From NCBI GenBank assembly GCA_965226185.1, contig CBDDCT010000005.1:744001-808000 (forward strand): 64,000 bases of DNA. The letters run 5' to 3'. The notes under the pieces are model-generated. The model was not told the origin of the DNA. It made no database searches and saw only the letters and a program-made list of their open reading frames with translations. The DNA is from CBDCYS01 sp965226185. GTDB taxonomy: Bacteria; Acidobacteriota; Terriglobia; Bryobacterales; UBA6623. Of this stretch, positions 63,053-64,000 are shown piece after piece (position 1 is the first letter of the stretch; the number at the start of each line of letters is the position of its first letter). Position numbers and translations under genes: made by a program.

Positions 63053-63730
63053 ATGGCTCGGATGGCCCGGGTGGTGGCGGCGGGCGTGCCGCATCACATC
63101 ACCCAACGGGGCAACAACCGCCAGGATGTCTTCCTGCCCGGCGACGACCGGCGCTTCTATCTCGAAACTCCGCGCGAACGTTCGCGGCGCCACCGCGTCA
63201 CGCTGCTCGGCTATTGCCTAATGACGAATCACATCCATCTGGTGGCGATTCCCGAGCGGCCCGATTCGCTTGCCCGCGCCCTGGGCCAGTGTCACTCGCG
63301 CTACGCTCAGCGCTTCAACCGGCGCCGCGGGCGGACAGGGCATTTGTGGCAGAACCGCTTTTATTCGTGTCCTTTAGGCCGGACGCACCTGGTGCGGGCG
63401 CTGCTGTACGTGGACTTGAACCCGGTTCGCGCCGGACTGGTTGGGCAGGCTGAGGAGTACCCGTGGTCGAGCGCGCGGGCCCATGCCGAGGGAGCGGACC
63501 CATCGGGAACACTTGATTTCGGGGACTGGAGCGAAATTTGTTCCGCGAACGATTGGGGAGAGGCGCTGGCCGACGGAGCGGACCTAACAGACGAGATTCG
63601 GGCGGCGACTCGTTCCGGAAATCCGTTTGGAGATGACCATTTTGTGGCGGAACTGGAGCAGCGGGCAGGACGATCGCTGCGGCGCAAACCGCCCGGCCCG
63701 CCGCCGAAATCGCGGTCCGCCGGGGCCTAA
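63053..63730 (+). CDS. REP-associated tyrosine transposase (RAYT, Y1_Tnp)
   Basis: 225 aa. Motifs in order: ARVVAAGVPHHITQRGNNRQ (start of the domain), LLGYCLMTNHIHLVAIP (HUH: HIH), LARALGQCHSRYAQRFNRR (catalytic Tyr in this helix), TGHLWQNRFYSCPLG, ALLYVDLNPVRAGLVGQAEE and YPWSSARAHAEG. Length is normal for the group. It should nick single-stranded REP sequences of its cognate type. The last 45 codons are duplicated downstream (63770 onwards). Confidence 0.92.
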   Translation: MARMARVVAAGVPHHITQRGNNRQDVFLPGDDRRFYLETPRERSRRHRVTLLGYCLMTNHIHLVAIPERPDSLARALGQCHSRYAQRFNRRRGRTGHLWQNRFYSCPLGRTHLVRALLYVDLNPVRAGLVGQAEEYPWSSARAHAEGADPSGTLDFGDWSEICSANDWGEALADGADLTDEIRAATRSGNPFGDDHFVAELEQRAGRSLRRKPPGPPPKSRSAGA

Positions 63731-63769
63731 CGCCGAGGTTCGGGAGCTGTCCCCGATCTCCTCCCAGAT

Positions 63770-63931
63770 GAGATTCGGGCGGCGACTCGTTCCGGAAATC
63801 CGTTCGGAGATGACCATTTCGTGGCGGAACTGGAGCAGCGGGCAGGACGATCGCTGCGGCGCAAACCGCCCGGCCCGCCGCCGAAATCGCGGTCCGCTGG
63901 GGCCTAACGCCGAGGTTCGGGAGCTGTCCCC
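63770..63931 (+). repeat. Tandem duplicate of the RAYT 3' end plus REP arm
   Basis: 162 bp matching 63593-63754 with three visible substitutions (period 177 bp). It contains the last ~45 codons and stop of the RAYT and the right REP arm. It is non-coding here because it lacks the upstream gene. Beyond it (63932-64000) lie short CTGTCCCCGATC-type repeats to the end of the window. Confidence 0.88.
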
Positions 63932-64000
63932 AATCTGTCTCCGATCTGTCCCCCGATCTGTCCCCCCGATCCCCCGTCCCCGATCCCCCCCCAAAAGCCT

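Larger units (their letters stand above)
62982..63931 (+). mobile_element. RAYT-REP cassette
   Basis: A perfect 22-bp inverted repeat flanks the RAYT gene: 62982-63003 and the complement at 63733-63754, starting GGGGACAGCTCCCG. A third arm at 63910-63931 comes from a tandem duplication. Three GACGATTCGGG units (62953-62985) lead into the left arm. Such single-copy HUH transposases with cognate palindromic repeats are domesticated relatives of IS200/IS605 (family knowledge). The GGGGACAG core is shared with mini-elements elsewhere in the window. Confidence 0.8.

Noticed and set aside
1..64000. tRNA, rRNA or replication origin
   Set aside because: No cloverleaf-type, 16S/23S/5S or DnaA-box cluster sequence was recognised on either strand by eye.

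Overview
The window looks like a piece of an Acidobacteriota chromosome, most plausibly of the Bryobacterales/Solibacter type. This is inference from gene content: two DUF1501 proteins and one DUF1549/DUF1553 cytochrome protein, a sulfatase operon, an FG-GAP/ASPIC-UnbV protein, DUF1080, a fragment of an Oar-like TonB receptor, long TPR proteins, a membrane-anchored HTH of a type common in that phylum, and dispersed three-hairpin REP repeats. Planctomycetota or Verrucomicrobiota share part of this set and are not excluded. No rRNA, tRNA or CRISPR array was seen.

Layout. 1-11557: the end of a siphovirus-like or gene-transfer-agent-like tail module, all on + and tightly coupled: a lectin-like protein cut by a mini-element at the window edge, two DUF2460-like proteins, a fused L/J-like tail-tip protein, a 903-aa tail protein, an unknown protein, and a small gene split by an IS1380-family element (copy A). 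11644-15059: a frameshifted metallo-beta-lactamase-fold gene, a membrane protein and a sodium/solute symporter. 15200-16946: IS copy B, identical and inverted relative to copy A. 17042-21955 (-): DUF1501, DUF1549/1553 and an SDR oxidoreductase. 22198-29510 (-): an operon of four sulfatase genes of which only one is intact. 29729-34529: DASS anion transporter, glycosyltransferase, CehA-like metallohydrolase. 34617-35762: an IS110 element with a possible bridge RNA. 35855-44174: TPR protein, phosphotransferase, histidine phosphatase, IS1182-like remnant, acyl-CoA ligase, MoxR ATPase, YchF-like GTPase, SUMF1-domain protein. 44175-48428: repeats and a DUF3604 gene interrupted near its 3' end by a 530-bp mini-element, whose end is also the first 81 bases of the window. 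48724-53537: dienelactone hydrolase, a second DUF1501, the FG-GAP protein fused to a VapC fragment, a TonB-receptor fragment. 53854-59191: TPR protein, IS5 element, methyltransferase, DUF1080, a truncated VOC gene and an intact VapBC pair. 59227-64000: a diverged dispersed repeat, a CCCCATCAG array, three adjacent NTF2-fold genes (one fused to a membrane-anchored HTH), a DUF2306-like protein and a RAYT transposase framed by its own inverted repeats.

How it works together. The metabolic theme is degradation of sulfated or complex organic matter: secreted sulfatases, PHP-like metallohydrolases, DUF1080, an anion transporter and a solute symporter. The dominant genomic theme is mobile-element traffic and gene decay. 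At least five element families are present, and there are two IS-split genes, one mini-element-split gene, one frameshift, one nonsense mutation and several fragments. Several insertions can be read to the base because removing the element and one target copy restores the reading frame. Three separate element types sit at the tetranucleotide CTAG. The most distinctive uncharacterised protein arrangement is the NTF2-fold cluster at 59892-61666; the most distinctive protein architecture is the four-cysteine L/J-fused tail-tip protein at 2188-6123.
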